Under the pieces are notes generated by a model. It had not been told where the DNA came from. It made no database searches and saw nothing but the letters and a program-made list of their open reading frames with translations. 64,000 nt of DNA, taken from the NCBI GenBank assembly GCA_037045155.1, contig JBAOIG010000005.1:992001-1056000 (forward strand). Direction: 5' to 3'. Shown here piece by piece: positions 35,519 through 46,362 of this stretch. Position 1 is the first letter of the stretch. Every line of letters starts with the position of its first letter. The position numbers and the translations under genes are program-made. Source of the stretch: Thermomicrobiales bacterium (GTDB lineage Bacteria > Chloroflexota > Chloroflexia > Thermomicrobiales > CFX8).

Positions 35519-38500
35519 CAGTCGAAGCGCTTGATCCACATCCGACGTAGCCGTAGCACCGGCGTGCCCATCGAATTGCTAAGCGTGCTGAACACACTCA
35601 GGTCGAACTCGTAGAAGCCCGTGCGTTTGGTCGGGCTGCTGGGAATCTGCATCGCTGTCTCCCAGGTCCGAATGACAGCCGCGACGTCGTTCGCAAACGC
35701 GGATGCGCTCGACGGCTGGAACGGCACGTGATCCATGACCGGCAGATAGACGAAGAACTGATCGTCGACGCCTGGCCCGAGAACCGGGAACGCCGCGTTT
35801 CGCGGGTCGTGACCGTAGCGACAACCGACCTTGGTGAGCGGCCAGGGGTAACCGTTGTCGATCGCGATCTTGAAGATTTCGTTGAACATCGGTGTCAGGT
35901 ATCCCACGAGCGAATCAGAAGTCTTCGTCACGCTGGCGGCGATATCGACGGGAACGGTCCGGTCGATGTATGGCTGCAACGGGTCGGTGAACTCACTCGC
36001 GCCGCTGCGATAGACGAATCGCTCGTTCGTTGTCCGTCCTTCGAGCTCGCCGAGATTCTCGTTGCGCGTGAGCCACATCCGACCGCGCGCGTTCTCGGTG
36101 CGAAGCACGTTCAGGTTCGAGAAGACGAACGACCGCGTCTGATTGTCGGGCACCACGCCCGACCAGCTGAACGAGTAGGTCACCGGGTCTCCGAGCGCGG
36201 CAGAAGTGGGGTAGTGCGTCAACTCCTGCGGCCCGTTTGTCTGCGGGTCGGGGACGCGCACCTCGGGGAAATCGCCAAAGAGCCTGCCCCCGATCGGCTC
36301 CTTGATTGCCAGTGGCTTCAGTCGGATGGTGACGACCGGGGCGTCCGAGTTCGGGTAGCCCACCGTCTCCGACAGATAGTAGGCCCAGTCGTCCTTCTGC
36401 CAGTCATACAGCTGGAGTGGGACATTCGGTGTCCAACTGCCCCATTTCGCGGCAACATCCTCAATCGCGTCGACCAGGCCCAGCAGTTGGGCAGGCGTTG
36501 GCTGAGTCTGATCCGCAACCGGTTTGTCTGCGCCAACCAGGCGCGAATACCGCAGGTCAAAGCGGCACAGCGCATGCAGGAGAGTCTCCTCCTCGGCGAG
36601 GAGCGCGCGCATACTCTGGTTCTTGTTGAACGCAATCTGCAGGTAGATGCGGTCTTGCGCCGCGCGTGGACGCTCGATCTGATACTCGTATTCCCACGCG
36701 GCAGCCTTGTCGAGAGTGACCGACTCGCCGGCCGCCGTCTCGGGCGTGCCGAACTGCCGCAGCACGGCTGGGGTGATCGGGAACTCCCGCAACGGGACTG
36801 GGACGTTCGTGTCGGCGCCAGCGGCGAACAATGGCGTTGGATCGTTGGGCAGCCGAGAGTCGTTCAGGATGCGCGTATTGTCCGGCAGGATCAGCTTCAG
36901 CCACGACGAGGAACGATATTCATAGTCACCGCTCGGCGGCGCCCAGGCGGGCTTGCTCGTCTGGATGTTGTGCTCGACGTAGGTGATCTGATACGCCATC
37001 TTTGCGGGCAGTTGAGCGCGCTCGCTATCGTGATCGGTCGAGAAGGTGAACGCCAGCTGCGGCGGGTTGCCAGCGGCGTCGTTGCCGAGCCGGAGCTTCG
37101 CCGTGCCAACGACGAATGGCGGTTCGCTGCCATCAGAAGGATCCAGTGAGACGACTGTGCCATAGAGATTCGGCACGACCCCGCTCGGCGTCTCCGAGTT
37201 CGTGACTGCTGCGTCGCAGGCAATGATTGTGTCCACATCGTAGGCTGCCGAGAGCGACTTGAGCAGCGCCTGCCGGAATACCTCACGTGACGCAGACTGA
37301 CGGCCGGCGACGTCGTCGCCCTGGTAGATCGCCAGCATCCCGTTCGGAATTCCTGATGCAAGCGTCTCCTTGGCCCGCAGAATGCGCGCGAGCTTCGAGG
37401 AATCCGCCCGCCGCAGCGCGACCGCCCGATCCTGGGAGAGCATGTCGTCCACGATGGAAACGAACCGGCGCCCCAACTTGTCCATGTCGATATTGCTGAA
37501 CGGGACCGTTGCAGCCGCATCGTCCGGGTCGGCGATCGTGACTGCCTCCAGTCGCGTCGAGAGCGGGGCGTTGGCGAAGTATGAGCGGCCATCGGGGTCG
37601 ATCGAGTAGTGAATGCCCGTGCCGCCGGCCGCCACACCGCGGCCCATCCGGATCGTCCAGAGCGCCTGATCGTTGGTGTCGGAGTCGCCAATTGCCACGC
37701 GGAGCTCTGGGAACGCCTGTTCGAGCTTCTGGGCGAAGCCGACGAGAGAATCGGCGGAGAGCACGGTCATGTCTGCCGGCAGTGGCGGTAGATCGCGCTC
37801 CGCCTTTGTGTCCGGCTTGATCGTCGATGTCACCGCTCCGATCGAGGCCAATCGCGCCGTCGCGTCGGCGTCCACCTTGTTGTCCGGGCGAGACATGACG
37901 ACGCTGACAGTGAGCGGATGGATGTTTTCCGTCTGGGCGTCGCGGCTGGCGCGGCTGATCGTGGCGGTCGTAATGATCTTCATGCTCGGGTCAGCCGCTG
38001 CCCCGCCTGTGACTTTCGCGTTGAGGAAGGCGAGCACCTCCTCGACCCAGCCAAGCAGTTCCGCATTGAGCGACGAGCCATTGGCAAGCGCGATCGAGGC
38101 GTTGCCGTTCAGTAGCGTCGTGTGCAGCTCGACGGTGGTGTTCTCGTCCTTCAGCTGGAACCAGATTGTTTCGTACTGCGCCCGCAGCGCCCTCGCCCGA
38201 TCGACCGTTGCCGGGTCGGTGAAGCTGTCGGCTCCGAACTCGAGGATAATGACGATCTGACCGGCGGTGTTGACCTGATACGACGCCTTCGCCTCGGCCC
38301 ACTCCGGGATCGAGATCAACGCGTCGGTGTAGCGAACGTCGAATGACTGGCTCGTTTTCGTCGGGAACAGGTTACCGAACGTGTCGAGCGCGGCGAGCTC
38401 GACCTCGAGCGTGTCCCCGACGAGGTCATACGGGCTGCGCGCGCCGGTATTGGCCACCAGCGGCGACTGCGTGCGACCGCCAGTGAGGAATGTCGTCCAC

Positions 38501-41500
38501 GGAACGACGACCTCGTACGTCCATGGCATGCCGGCGATGTTGGCCGGCGCCTGTTCTGCGTCCAGCTTCAGCGGGCCGAAAGGCATCGACCAGCTTTCGT
38601 TGCTGACTGCCCACTTGCCGGCGTGCGCCCCAGCGTCCTTGATGCGATAGGCCAACAAATTGAACAACGTTGCGGTGCTTCTGACGATCCCGGTTGCTGA
38701 GGCGTCGGAGACATCGCGGCCGGCATAGAACGCGACCGTGCCGGCCGCGCCGACCGGTATTGCCACCTTCGCGGCGGCGTCGGTCGCCTTGATGTAGAAA
38801 CGTTCGGGCTTGGCCGGCGTGGCCTTGTAGACGATGCCGTTCGCGTATGCGGGAAGTCCCTGGCTGGACGAGAGTCGGACGACCAGCAGGAGGTTGGCGG
38901 TGCCAGTCGTGCCGAACGCTTCGTCCGGAAGGCCGCCGCTGCCGTCGTATTCCAGGAAGAACCCGGGGGCATTGACGATGCTCGCTTCCCAGATCAGGCG
39001 CAGGCTGGCGAAGATGTCGGCGGCGTTCAGGTCGCCGTAGAACTTCTCGGCTGGTGGTTGGACTCCGGCAAGGCGTCGGGCTGTGCGGGGGGCGCTGATC
39101 GTGGAGAGATTCGTTTTCAGAATCCGGGCGGTATCGGAGAGTCCGGCCAACCCGCCGACCTCGTCGATTGCCGTCGAATGCAGAACGTCCACGCCGGCGA
39201 TTGATGGCGAGCCGTTAATCAGATCGGTCATCAGGCCGGCGATTCGTCCGCGCGTCTGCTCGTCAGTGCCGCCGAACGTATAGGTGTCCTTCAGATAGAC
39301 CCGCGATCCATTGCCGGCTGAGCCCGACACGAGTGGCGCTTCGACCCTGCCAGCCGTGAATGGCACGATCAACACCCAGTCATACTGCCCGGTCGTCAGA
39401 TCGGTTCGGCTGATGATGTCATTGGAAAACTCATCGGCATAGACCACCCGGGAGACTGTGGAGGCCAGCCGGTCTGTCGTGCCCAACTCACCGAGCCGAG
39501 CAAGGAGCGGTGTCGAGAATGGCATCACCGCGTTGCCGAACGCGCTGCCACCATTGCTGTTGAGCGGTACGCGCTCGTCGATCGGGTAGTCAGGGCTGCG
39601 TTCGAGGTAGGGCTTGATCCGCGTGATCACCGGCTCACCTGCGCCGAAGTCGATCGCGTCTTTCACGTCGCCCGGCAGTGCCGTCAACATGTTGTAGTCG
39701 GCTCGCGTGGCGGTGGCCGAGGCCAGCGCAGCGCCGCCCGCGTCGGTGAGCGTCAGCTTCCAGACGACGTCGGTGTCCTTCGGCTCGTCGACCGTCGGAA
39801 GCACCAGGGCGACCGGGACCTGCTGCCCGGTCAGCGCGTAGAGTGGCTGGAATCCCGATGGCTTGGGCGGCGCGCCAGCGCTGAACGTGCCCGGCAGCTG
39901 ATGCCCGCCGAGCATCAGACGCGACACCAGACCGGTGACGGGCTTGACGATGGCAGGGTGCTCGCGGTCGATGATGTCCTTGATGATCTGGGCCAACGAC
40001 CATGTATCGGTGATCGTCGTGGGATCCTCGGCGCGCGGCGCCTTGTCCTCGATGGTGTTCTCGACGCCGGCCTCGAGCAGAAGCTCGAAGTAGGCCTCGA
40101 AGACGTGGGTGACGAGCGGCTTGGTTGTGACGGTGCTCGACCCGGTCGACCCGTCGCCGAGACCGAGGTGCTGCTCCACCTGGAGTACCAGTGATTGAAG
40201 GTAGGCGTCGAGATTGGCATAGAAGGCAGCGTCGCGCAGCGTCTGATCGGCGAAGACGACGGTCGTCTCACCATACGTCAGCTTGTAGTCCGGTCGCATC
40301 GGGAAGATCGTTGCCACGGTCTGGCTGGATCCGGCTGGCTTCAGCACCGCCGCCGCATCGGTGGGCGGATGGATCGTGAACACGAAGTTCGCGTCCAGGA
40401 AATCGCGCAGGGTCGCATACTCCAACTCCTGCCGCTCTCCATCAATGGCTGAGCGTAGTGTCACCAGGTCGTTGGCGGTCAGCACTGTGCTGCCAGTGGT
40501 GCTGGCGCCGAGGACGGTCTTCGCGGCCCAGGCGAACATGCCGGCCTGCAGGAATCGTCCGTGGAGCTCGGAGATGACAAACCCGGCCGCGCCGACGAGC
40601 TTCTCGCTCTCATCGATCGTGAATGGCGTGGCGAAGACGAGGTCGATCGGCAGCTTTCCACCCGCGCGGAGATCGCCGCCCGAATAGACAAACGCTGGAT
40701 CGAACGATGCTCCCCACATTGCGCCCGGCGCGGTCCATGTGACGGTCGTGGCTGCGAGTGCCCGGCCGGCGTGTGGTCCGAAAGAATTGCCTGCAGCCTG
40801 TCCGGTCAGGACGTTGTCGCCCCGATCGACACTCTTCGGAGGGTAGCCGCTGGCATGCGCCAGCCAGTCTGGGCGCTCGTTGTTCTTGATCGTGAAGGTC
40901 GGCTGGAACTTGAACTCGAACTTGAAGCTGATCGAGATCGAGAAGAAGACCAGATGGAGCTCAACCGTCAATTCTGCCTCCAGCGTGACACTCAGCTGGA
41001 TGCGGATATCGACGGCCGTCATGTAGCGGAACTGGAGGCCCAGGCTCGCCTTGATGTTCAGTGATGCAGACAGGCCAAAGCCCGCCTTTCGGACCTCGAA
41101 CTTGCCCATTGCCAGCAGAACGAGGCCGAAACTGGCCTCGAGCATCAGGTAGTCGGCCGGCGCAGGCTTCCCGGAGTTGCTGGTTGAACCAACCCGGTCG
41201 ATCGCGGCCGCGACTCCCTGGAAGACGAGCTGTGCCGTCAGGGAGAACTCAAATGAGAGCGGACCGCGCTTGTACGCCTTGCCGAAGCCCAGCTTCGCGG
41301 CGAATCCGAACTTCCATACCGAGTTCCACACGCCAAACATTGTGTCGAGATCGGGGATCGTGTACTCGGCATCGGCGCTAAGCCGCCCGAAGTATAGCCC
41401 GACCGCGCCCATCACCGGGAACGGCCCAATGAAACCCTGGATGGCGAACGATCGCGAGAAGTCGTAGCCGGTGGCAAAGCTGCCGCTCGGAAACCCGAGA

Positions 41501-44500
41501 TCCAGCATGAAGCCGCCGTCGGTGTAGATCGCCAGGCTGATGACAGGCACTGTGATCGAAAACCCACCGACGTCCCAGTACCGCAGGACCTCGGGCAGGA
41601 TCAGGGTGCCCTCGTAGACGCCGAGGTCGCTGTCGTCCCATAGGCGGCGATAGAGGATCTCGATCCGCAACCCGGCGAGCTTCTGTGCAAATGGGGGCAG
41701 CTTGTCGGCATTCTTGATCTCGATGAGACCACCGTAGATCTCGTCGGCCGTGTTGGCGATCACGGCGAACCGAAGCCAACCCATGATCGTAATGTCGATG
41801 CCGACCATCATCCCGGCTGACGGCGCGTAGATATCGCGCAGCACGTCATACAGGTCGGGGCCGGATTGCCCGTCGGGCAGCATCTGCTGCATCAGCGCCA
41901 GCGCGTCACCGACGGTGCGAACCTCGGGGCGAACATTCAGATTGGGGTCTCCGCCATCGGCCGTGCCGCGTCGCAGCCGGATGCCGCGCCCGATCGCCAC
42001 ATAGTCGATTTCGATGATTGGCGAGCCGGATCGGCCTGGCTTGCCCTCGTCGCTGCGCAAGCTGATGGTATTGGTCAGATGGATGGTCTTGCTTCGGGAG
42101 TCGGCAATGAAATTGCCGCTAATGCGCACGTCGGCCGTGTATGTCTCATCGCTGCTCGGCCATGGCTCCTGCGCGAAGAAGATCTCGAACTTCTCTGACC
42201 CTTTGAACGACCCCTGCGGGAAGGAGACATCGATGGACCGCGCCGTTGTCGTTGAGCGAATCACGCCGCCATCGAACAGTCTTGCCCTGACGTTGATCGT
42301 CGTGCTGGCGCCGATACCGCCTGTGTTCTGCACGTAGCCATGCGCCACCAGCTGGAAGTGCGTCGGCAGGTTCTTCGGATTCCGTGTGACCAACACCCGA
42401 AGCGCGGCGTTGGCCAGCACAATGACTGGATCCCCCGGCTTTGCCGGCGAGACGATCGGCGCGGGCAGTATGTCGACGCTTGATGTGCCGCTGCTGCCCT
42501 TGGTGGCCGAAAACGACGCGAACCATGCCGAGATGTTCTTTCCGCCATCGCCGAATGCGCCGCCGAATCCCTCATCGCCGGGGACCGGGGCGAACAGCAT
42601 CAGCGACACTTTCGCGGTCCAGCGCATGATCGTGAGTGACAGCGAGTTGACGTAGATGAAGAAGAGCCGATCGTTGCTCGATGTCGGCACCTCTCCGAAA
42701 CCGAAGTCCTTGAGCTCGGCCTTGAACATGCCCTTCTTGCCGATATCAAGGCCAGCCAGCGGCGTCCCCCACTGGAGCGCCGTGTAGAACACACCCTCGC
42801 CAGACTCGACCCAGGTGCCCTCTTTCCAGCCGGTATGGACGGTTATATCGATCAAGCTGCCGGGAGAGACGTTGAGCCCAACCCCCGCCGTGCTGATGTT
42901 GTACGAGATGATGTAGGTGACAGGGCTTGGGTCGGCGGCGTGCGATGTGCTGGCCGGCTGATAGGGGATCATCGCTTTCGACATCGGCACGAGATTCGGA
43001 ATGGGGAAGACGCCAGCGTCGGCCGCCGAGAAGGTGCTGACGGACTCCGCGATCCCCTTGACGGTTAGCGGCGCCTTCTTGACGATGCTGTCATCACGCG
43101 CCTTCCCCCGCACCGTGTCGAACCGCATCGTATTTGGCGAGAAGATCCAGAACGGGTTGCCCATCTCCTCTGGTCTGGCGATATCATCGGTCATCTTGTC
43201 TTCCGCAAGCGTGTTGTAGTTCAGCGCGAGGCTGAGCTTGCCGAAGCCGACGCGGTCATAGGAGAAGAAGTCACGTCCGCCGAGATCGCGAGTCGCCAGA
43301 AACCCGGCCAGGACGAACTCTGCGATGTTGGAGTCGCCGACGTTCATGCCGATCTGGAGCATGTTGTAGTCAACGCGGGTGGATTCGATCTCGGTGATGA
43401 CGGGGCTCACGTCTGGGAACCTGACGATTGCCCTGGTCTTGTCGAGGCCCTTTTCCGCGCAGACAATGAAGTTGTTCTTCAGCGGGTCAACACATCCGAA
43501 GCGGAAGACATAGGTCGGGATTCCGTCGATCTGCTGGAGCGAGCCCGACAGGTCGATCACGTTGATCGACTTCGTGCCGTCGGGCAGATCGACGATCGCA
43601 GGTGTTTCCTTGAATAGCCGGTGGAAGCGCAGGGTAACGTCGCTGATGAAGTTCTTGATGTACGAATTCTCGAAGACGATGCGCATGAACTTCACGCGAT
43701 ACGAGAAGTCGCTGATGTTGGCTATCGCATCCACTTCGATTGCGGACTTGGAATTGTCTGTCCAACGGGAGACGCCGGTCACTGGGCTATTCTGATTGGT
43801 GTAGTCGACCAGCGCCGACATCGAGCTGTTCTCGATACCCTCGATCGAGTTGTCGCTACCTTGCTTGACGTGCGCGATGTCGATCCGCAGATGGTGTGCC
43901 TTGAACGATGGGTCCATCCGGTTCGTCGCGGCGCTGTAGCTGTTCCCGCCGACGCCGGCCGTGGTCCTGGTCACGACCATCCCTGGCAGCAGCCCGCGGA
44001 TCTCTCGTGGCATGTCGTTGGGGTTTCCAAGCGCCGCGTCAAAGACGACGATGCCGGCCCAGTTTGGCGCGTCGATGACGGTATCCAGGAACGTCTTGTA
44101 ATAGCGGGCGACGTCGGCATCGGTATCGGCGCTGGCGCTGCTACCGCCGGCTGCCGCAGCCTTGGCTCGGACATCGGCGATGATACTCTGGAGTCTCGCC
44201 GAGATTGGCGCGGCATCGGTGAAGTTGTCCGGGTCCCGCCACTGACTCGTGTCGGCGACCATGTTGGCCAGCGACGTCCCATCGGCGAACTTCATCACCA
44301 TGATGCTGCGTACGACGTTTTCCGCCTTCAGCGGAATGTCAGCGATGAAGCTCCAGCCGCTGATCGCCACTGAGTTCGAGGAGAATCCCGCGTCGGTGTC
44401 GTCGCTAAGCGTGTCGCGATGGGAGACGACGAGGAAGAGCTTGTTGGCGGCAAGCGCCTGTTGGAGCGCAACGGTCGGCGAGTCGATCGCAAGCTCGGTA

Positions 44501-46248
44501 TCGTCCATCTTGCCGAGCAACAGCCGAGTGTAGCGGCTTGACGCGATGTCGACATCGACGACCAGCCCCTGAGGCGTCGTGCGCTTCTCGTTGCCGACGC
44601 CGGTTGCCAGGAGTCTGCGGACGGAACGAGCCGGGCTGGCCGCCAGCGCCATTGTCGAGGAGCGTTTGATGGTCTCGTCACGTGTCGGCACGAGGACGTC
44701 TCGCTCGAATAGCTCGTAGGTGTCGACATCGATCCCTGCCGCGTATGGTTCGATATTCACCCCGGCTACCGGAGTCATCGGGAAGGCCGTCTTGACCGTC
44801 GCAATCGAGACCTCGCTGAAGTCGAGGTATTCGGTTCCGGTGAAGATGCCATTTGCCTGATACAGCGGCGCCTCAGGCGGTTGTGCGAAGTAGTAGCGCT
44901 CGGTCGGGGCGCTTACCCCGGCAACCGTTGCCCACGATGTCTTGTAGTCGGGTGACAACAGCGCGCTGCCGCCGACGTTGAGATCGCCAAATGTCACGGC
45001 GTAGGCGTTGCGATCGAGCTCGAATCGTAGAAGGTCGCCGGCCGAACCGTTGCGTGGCCGGAGCCGGAAGTACTCGGTGCCAGATGCGCCCGCCAGAAGC
45101 GTGAGCATGCCGTGCTCGTCACGCGGTCCACTCGCGGCGATCTCAAAGCCGCCACCCGGCGTCAGATGATAGATCTCGGGCAGATCGGTGATCTCACGAT
45201 TGAGGTTCAGCCGCGGACGGAGATAGAAGCGCCCTTTTGCCTGGACGTTCGCTAGCAGATCAACAGGAAAGCCTGCCGTCGTGCGGAAGTACGACGGCAC
45301 CGGTGTCGGCTGGCCATTGGACTGTGGTGGGACGCGGAAGAACGATGAGAGTTGGTATGTCGGAAAGAACGTAGCCTCGAAGCTCAGCGGGCCATTGACG
45401 CGAGGTTTGTCGATCAGCGGATAGCGCAACGCGCGAGGGTTGGTCGAGCCGGCGGCCGGCCTGAGGTAATAGTAGAGCGACGCGTCGATCGCCCCGTAGC
45501 CGAACTTGGCCGTCGTGAGTGGCTCCAGCGTGAACTGCATGGCGCCGCGCAGCTCACCTCCGAACGGAATGAATGCTGTCGAAACCGCGGCGTAGCGTTG
45601 TGGCGCGACGGGTATGCGAAGCTCGACGGCGGTTGCGCGAGGCTTGAGCAGGATCTCAACGCCGGACCAGTCCGACTTCACCTGAACCTCGGACCCTCCG
45701 GCCACCGCGATGGTGAACTGCTTGAACGTGAACTTCTGCTCATAGGCTGGCGTAATCGGGTTGGGCTGGCGACGTGACGGGTTGGCTGCCAGGAGATCCA
45801 GCCGCTGGACGACGAGCGTTGCCGGCTGTCGGAGGTTTCCATCAAGCCAGACAAAGCCCACGTTGGCTTTGGTTGCGCTGCTGGGTAGACGAGTTCGGAG
45901 TTCGCGGATCAGCGCCGTAGCCCCGGCGGTATCGGTCGGGATCGATTGCCCCGGCGCAGTAAACAGGCACCATCCGGCGCCGCTAGAGTTGATTCCCCAT
46001 CTCCAGACGTCCTGAATGGTGAGCTGGCTGGGTATGTGGGGGGTTCGATCGGGCACCAGGAACCCGACACTTCCGTGGCTTGTCGGGTCTACAGGCTGCT
46101 CCGCGAATAGCGGGGTCTGCCCGACACGAGTCAACGTCAACACAGGCGCCTCCGGCATTGGCTTACAGACACCATGGATGCTCACATCCGGCGTCTGGAC
46201 GAGGGTCGGCAGAGCGATCGCGTCTATCACCGAGCAACGCACATCCAC
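35518..46248 (-). CDS. Giant 3,576-residue protein of unknown function
   Basis: One uninterrupted frame of 10.7 kb. The GTG at 46248 gives the longest reading; GTG at 46185 or ATG at 46158 are possible, and none has a clear ribosome-binding site. No signal peptide, no transmembrane helix pattern, few cysteines, and no domain I recognise. Most of it looks beta-rich. Residues about 1520-1790 are a distinct core of long strands with strictly alternating polar and hydrophobic residues (for example ISFKFEFKFQPTF and IRIQLSVTLEAEL). The first 1,100 residues hold many YxxLRP/FRLRP-type strand segments. Residues 1900-3576 alternate helical and strand regions with Ig-like stretches (VVWKLTLTDAGG). Downstream on the same strand are two tail-collar proteins and a Tat protein. 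Possible roles are a surface fibre or scaffold, or a groove-like lipid carrier; both are inference. Confidence 0.85.
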   Translation of the reverse strand: MDVRCSVIDAIALPTLVQTPDVSIHGVCKPMPEAPVLTLTRVGQTPLFAEQPVDPTSHGSVGFLVPDRTPHIPSQLTIQDVWRWGINSSGAGWCLFTAPGQSIPTDTAGATALIRELRTRLPSSATKANVGFVWLDGNLRQPATLVVQRLDLLAANPSRRQPNPITPAYEQKFTFKQFTIAVAGGSEVQVKSDWSGVEILLKPRATAVELRIPVAPQRYAAVSTAFIPFGGELRGAMQFTLEPLTTAKFGYGAIDASLYYYLRPAAGSTNPRALRYPLIDKPRVNGPLSFEATFFPTYQLSSFFRVPPQSNGQPTPVPSYFRTTAGFPVDLLANVQAKGRFYLRPRLNLNREITDLPEIYHLTPGGGFEIAASGPRDEHGMLTLLAGASGTEYFRLRPRNGSAGDLLRFELDRNAYAVTFGDLNVGGSALLSPDYKTSWATVAGVSAPTERYYFAQPPEAPLYQANGIFTGTEYLDFSEVSIATVKTAFPMTPVAGVNIEPYAAGIDVDTYELFERDVLVPTRDETIKRSSTMALAASPARSVRRLLATGVGNEKRTTPQGLVVDVDIASSRYTRLLLGKMDDTELAIDSPTVALQQALAANKLFLVVSHRDTLSDDTDAGFSSNSVAISGWSFIADIPLKAENVVRSIMVMKFADGTSLANMVADTSQWRDPDNFTDAAPISARLQSIIADVRAKAAAAGGSSASADTDADVARYYKTFLDTVIDAPNWAGIVVFDAALGNPNDMPREIRGLLPGMVVTRTTAGVGGNSYSAATNRMDPSFKAHHLRIDIAHVKQGSDNSIEGIENSSMSALVDYTNQNSPVTGVSRWTDNSKSAIEVDAIANISDFSYRVKFMRIVFENSYIKNFISDVTLRFHRLFKETPAIVDLPDGTKSINVIDLSGSLQQIDGIPTYVFRFGCVDPLKNNFIVCAEKGLDKTRAIVRFPDVSPVITEIESTRVDYNMLQIGMNVGDSNIAEFVLAGFLATRDLGGRDFFSYDRVGFGKLSLALNYNTLAEDKMTDDIARPEEMGNPFWIFSPNTMRFDTVRGKARDDSIVKKAPLTVKGIAESVSTFSAADAGVFPIPNLVPMSKAMIPYQPASTSHAADPSPVTYIISYNISTAGVGLNVSPGSLIDITVHTGWKEGTWVESGEGVFYTALQWGTPLAGLDIGKKGMFKAELKDFGFGEVPTSSNDRLFFIYVNSLSLTIMRWTAKVSLMLFAPVPGDEGFGGAFGDGGKNISAWFASFSATKGSSGTSSVDILPAPIVSPAKPGDPVIVLANAALRVLVTRNPKNLPTHFQLVAHGYVQNTGGIGASTTINVRARLFDGGVIRSTTTARSIDVSFPQGSFKGSEKFEIFFAQEPWPSSDETYTADVRISGNFIADSRSKTIHLTNTISLRSDEGKPGRSGSPIIEIDYVAIGRGIRLRRGTADGGDPNLNVRPEVRTVGDALALMQQMLPDGQSGPDLYDVLRDIYAPSAGMMVGIDITIMGWLRFAVIANTADEIYGGLIEIKNADKLPPFAQKLAGLRIEILYRRLWDDSDLGVYEGTLILPEVLRYWDVGGFSITVPVISLAIYTDGGFMLDLGFPSGSFATGYDFSRSFAIQGFIGPFPVMGAVGLYFGRLSADAEYTIPDLDTMFGVWNSVWKFGFAAKLGFGKAYKRGPLSFEFSLTAQLVFQGVAAAIDRVGSTSNSGKPAPADYLMLEASFGLVLLAMGKFEVRKAGFGLSASLNIKASLGLQFRYMTAVDIRIQLSVTLEAELTVELHLVFFSISISFKFEFKFQPTFTIKNNERPDWLAHASGYPPKSVDRGDNVLTGQAAGNSFGPHAGRALAATTVTWTAPGAMWGASFDPAFVYSGGDLRAGGKLPIDLVFATPFTIDESEKLVGAAGFVISELHGRFLQAGMFAWAAKTVLGASTTGSTVLTANDLVTLRSAIDGERQELEYATLRDFLDANFVFTIHPPTDAAAVLKPAGSSQTVATIFPMRPDYKLTYGETTVVFADQTLRDAAFYANLDAYLQSLVLQVEQHLGLGDGSTGSSTVTTKPLVTHVFEAYFELLLEAGVENTIEDKAPRAEDPTTITDTWSLAQIIKDIIDREHPAIVKPVTGLVSRLMLGGHQLPGTFSAGAPPKPSGFQPLYALTGQQVPVALVLPTVDEPKDTDVVWKLTLTDAGGAALASATATRADYNMLTALPGDVKDAIDFGAGEPVITRIKPYLERSPDYPIDERVPLNSNGGSAFGNAVMPFSTPLLARLGELGTTDRLASTVSRVVYADEFSNDIISRTDLTTGQYDWVLIVPFTAGRVEAPLVSGSAGNGSRVYLKDTYTFGGTDEQTRGRIAGLMTDLINGSPSIAGVDVLHSTAIDEVGGLAGLSDTARILKTNLSTISAPRTARRLAGVQPPAEKFYGDLNAADIFASLRLIWEASIVNAPGFFLEYDGSGGLPDEAFGTTGTANLLLVVRLSSSQGLPAYANGIVYKATPAKPERFYIKATDAAAKVAIPVGAAGTVAFYAGRDVSDASATGIVRSTATLFNLLAYRIKDAGAHAGKWAVSNESWSMPFGPLKLDAEQAPANIAGMPWTYEVVVPWTTFLTGGRTQSPLVANTGARSPYDLVGDTLEVELAALDTFGNLFPTKTSQSFDVRYTDALISIPEWAEAKASYQVNTAGQIVIILEFGADSFTDPATVDRARALRAQYETIWFQLKDENTTVELHTTLLNGNASIALANGSSLNAELLGWVEEVLAFLNAKVTGGAAADPSMKIITTATISRASRDAQTENIHPLTVSVVMSRPDNKVDADATARLASIGAVTSTIKPDTKAERDLPPLPADMTVLSADSLVGFAQKLEQAFPELRVAIGDSDTNDQALWTIRMGRGVAAGGTGIHYSIDPDGRSYFANAPLSTRLEAVTIADPDDAAATVPFSNIDMDKLGRRFVSIVDDMLSQDRAVALRRADSSKLARILRAKETLASGIPNGMLAIYQGDDVAGRQSASREVFRQALLKSLSAAYDVDTIIACDAAVTNSETPSGVVPNLYGTVVSLDPSDGSEPPFVVGTAKLRLGNDAAGNPPQLAFTFSTDHDSERAQLPAKMAYQITYVEHNIQTSKPAWAPPSGDYEYRSSSWLKLILPDNTRILNDSRLPNDPTPLFAAGADTNVPVPLREFPITPAVLRQFGTPETAAGESVTLDKAAAWEYEYQIERPRAAQDRIYLQIAFNKNQSMRALLAEEETLLHALCRFDLRYSRLVGADKPVADQTQPTPAQLLGLVDAIEDVAAKWGSWTPNVPLQLYDWQKDDWAYYLSETVGYPNSDAPVVTIRLKPLAIKEPIGGRLFGDFPEVRVPDPQTNGPQELTHYPTSAALGDPVTYSFSWSGVVPDNQTRSFVFSNLNVLRTENARGRMWLTRNENLGELEGRTTNERFVYRSGASEFTDPLQPYIDRTVPVDIAASVTKTSDSLVGYLTPMFNEIFKIAIDNGYPWPLTKVGCRYGHDPRNAAFPVLGPGVDDQFFVYLPVMDHVPFQPSSASAFANDVAAVIRTWETAMQIPSSPTKRTGFYEFDLSVFSTLSNSMGTPVLRLRRMWIKRFD

Positions 46249-46362
46249 GCTTATTACAACGTGTGCGTCGCGACACGAGATTACTCCACCAAAAACAAGG
46301 TGCGCAGACGACCCCGGGGGAGCGGGAGCGTCGCGGTGCGATAGAAGTCGGGCACTGCAAAC

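Noticed and set aside
35728..37149. 473-codon plus-strand frame opposite the giant gene
   Set aside because: One of many shadow frames opposite the giant gene; no recognisable protein features.
33277..46248. Prophage or tail-like particle locus
   Set aside because: Only tail-collar modules are phage-like. No capsid, sheath, tube, baseplate, portal, lysis or integrase gene is found, and flanks are ordinary metabolic genes.
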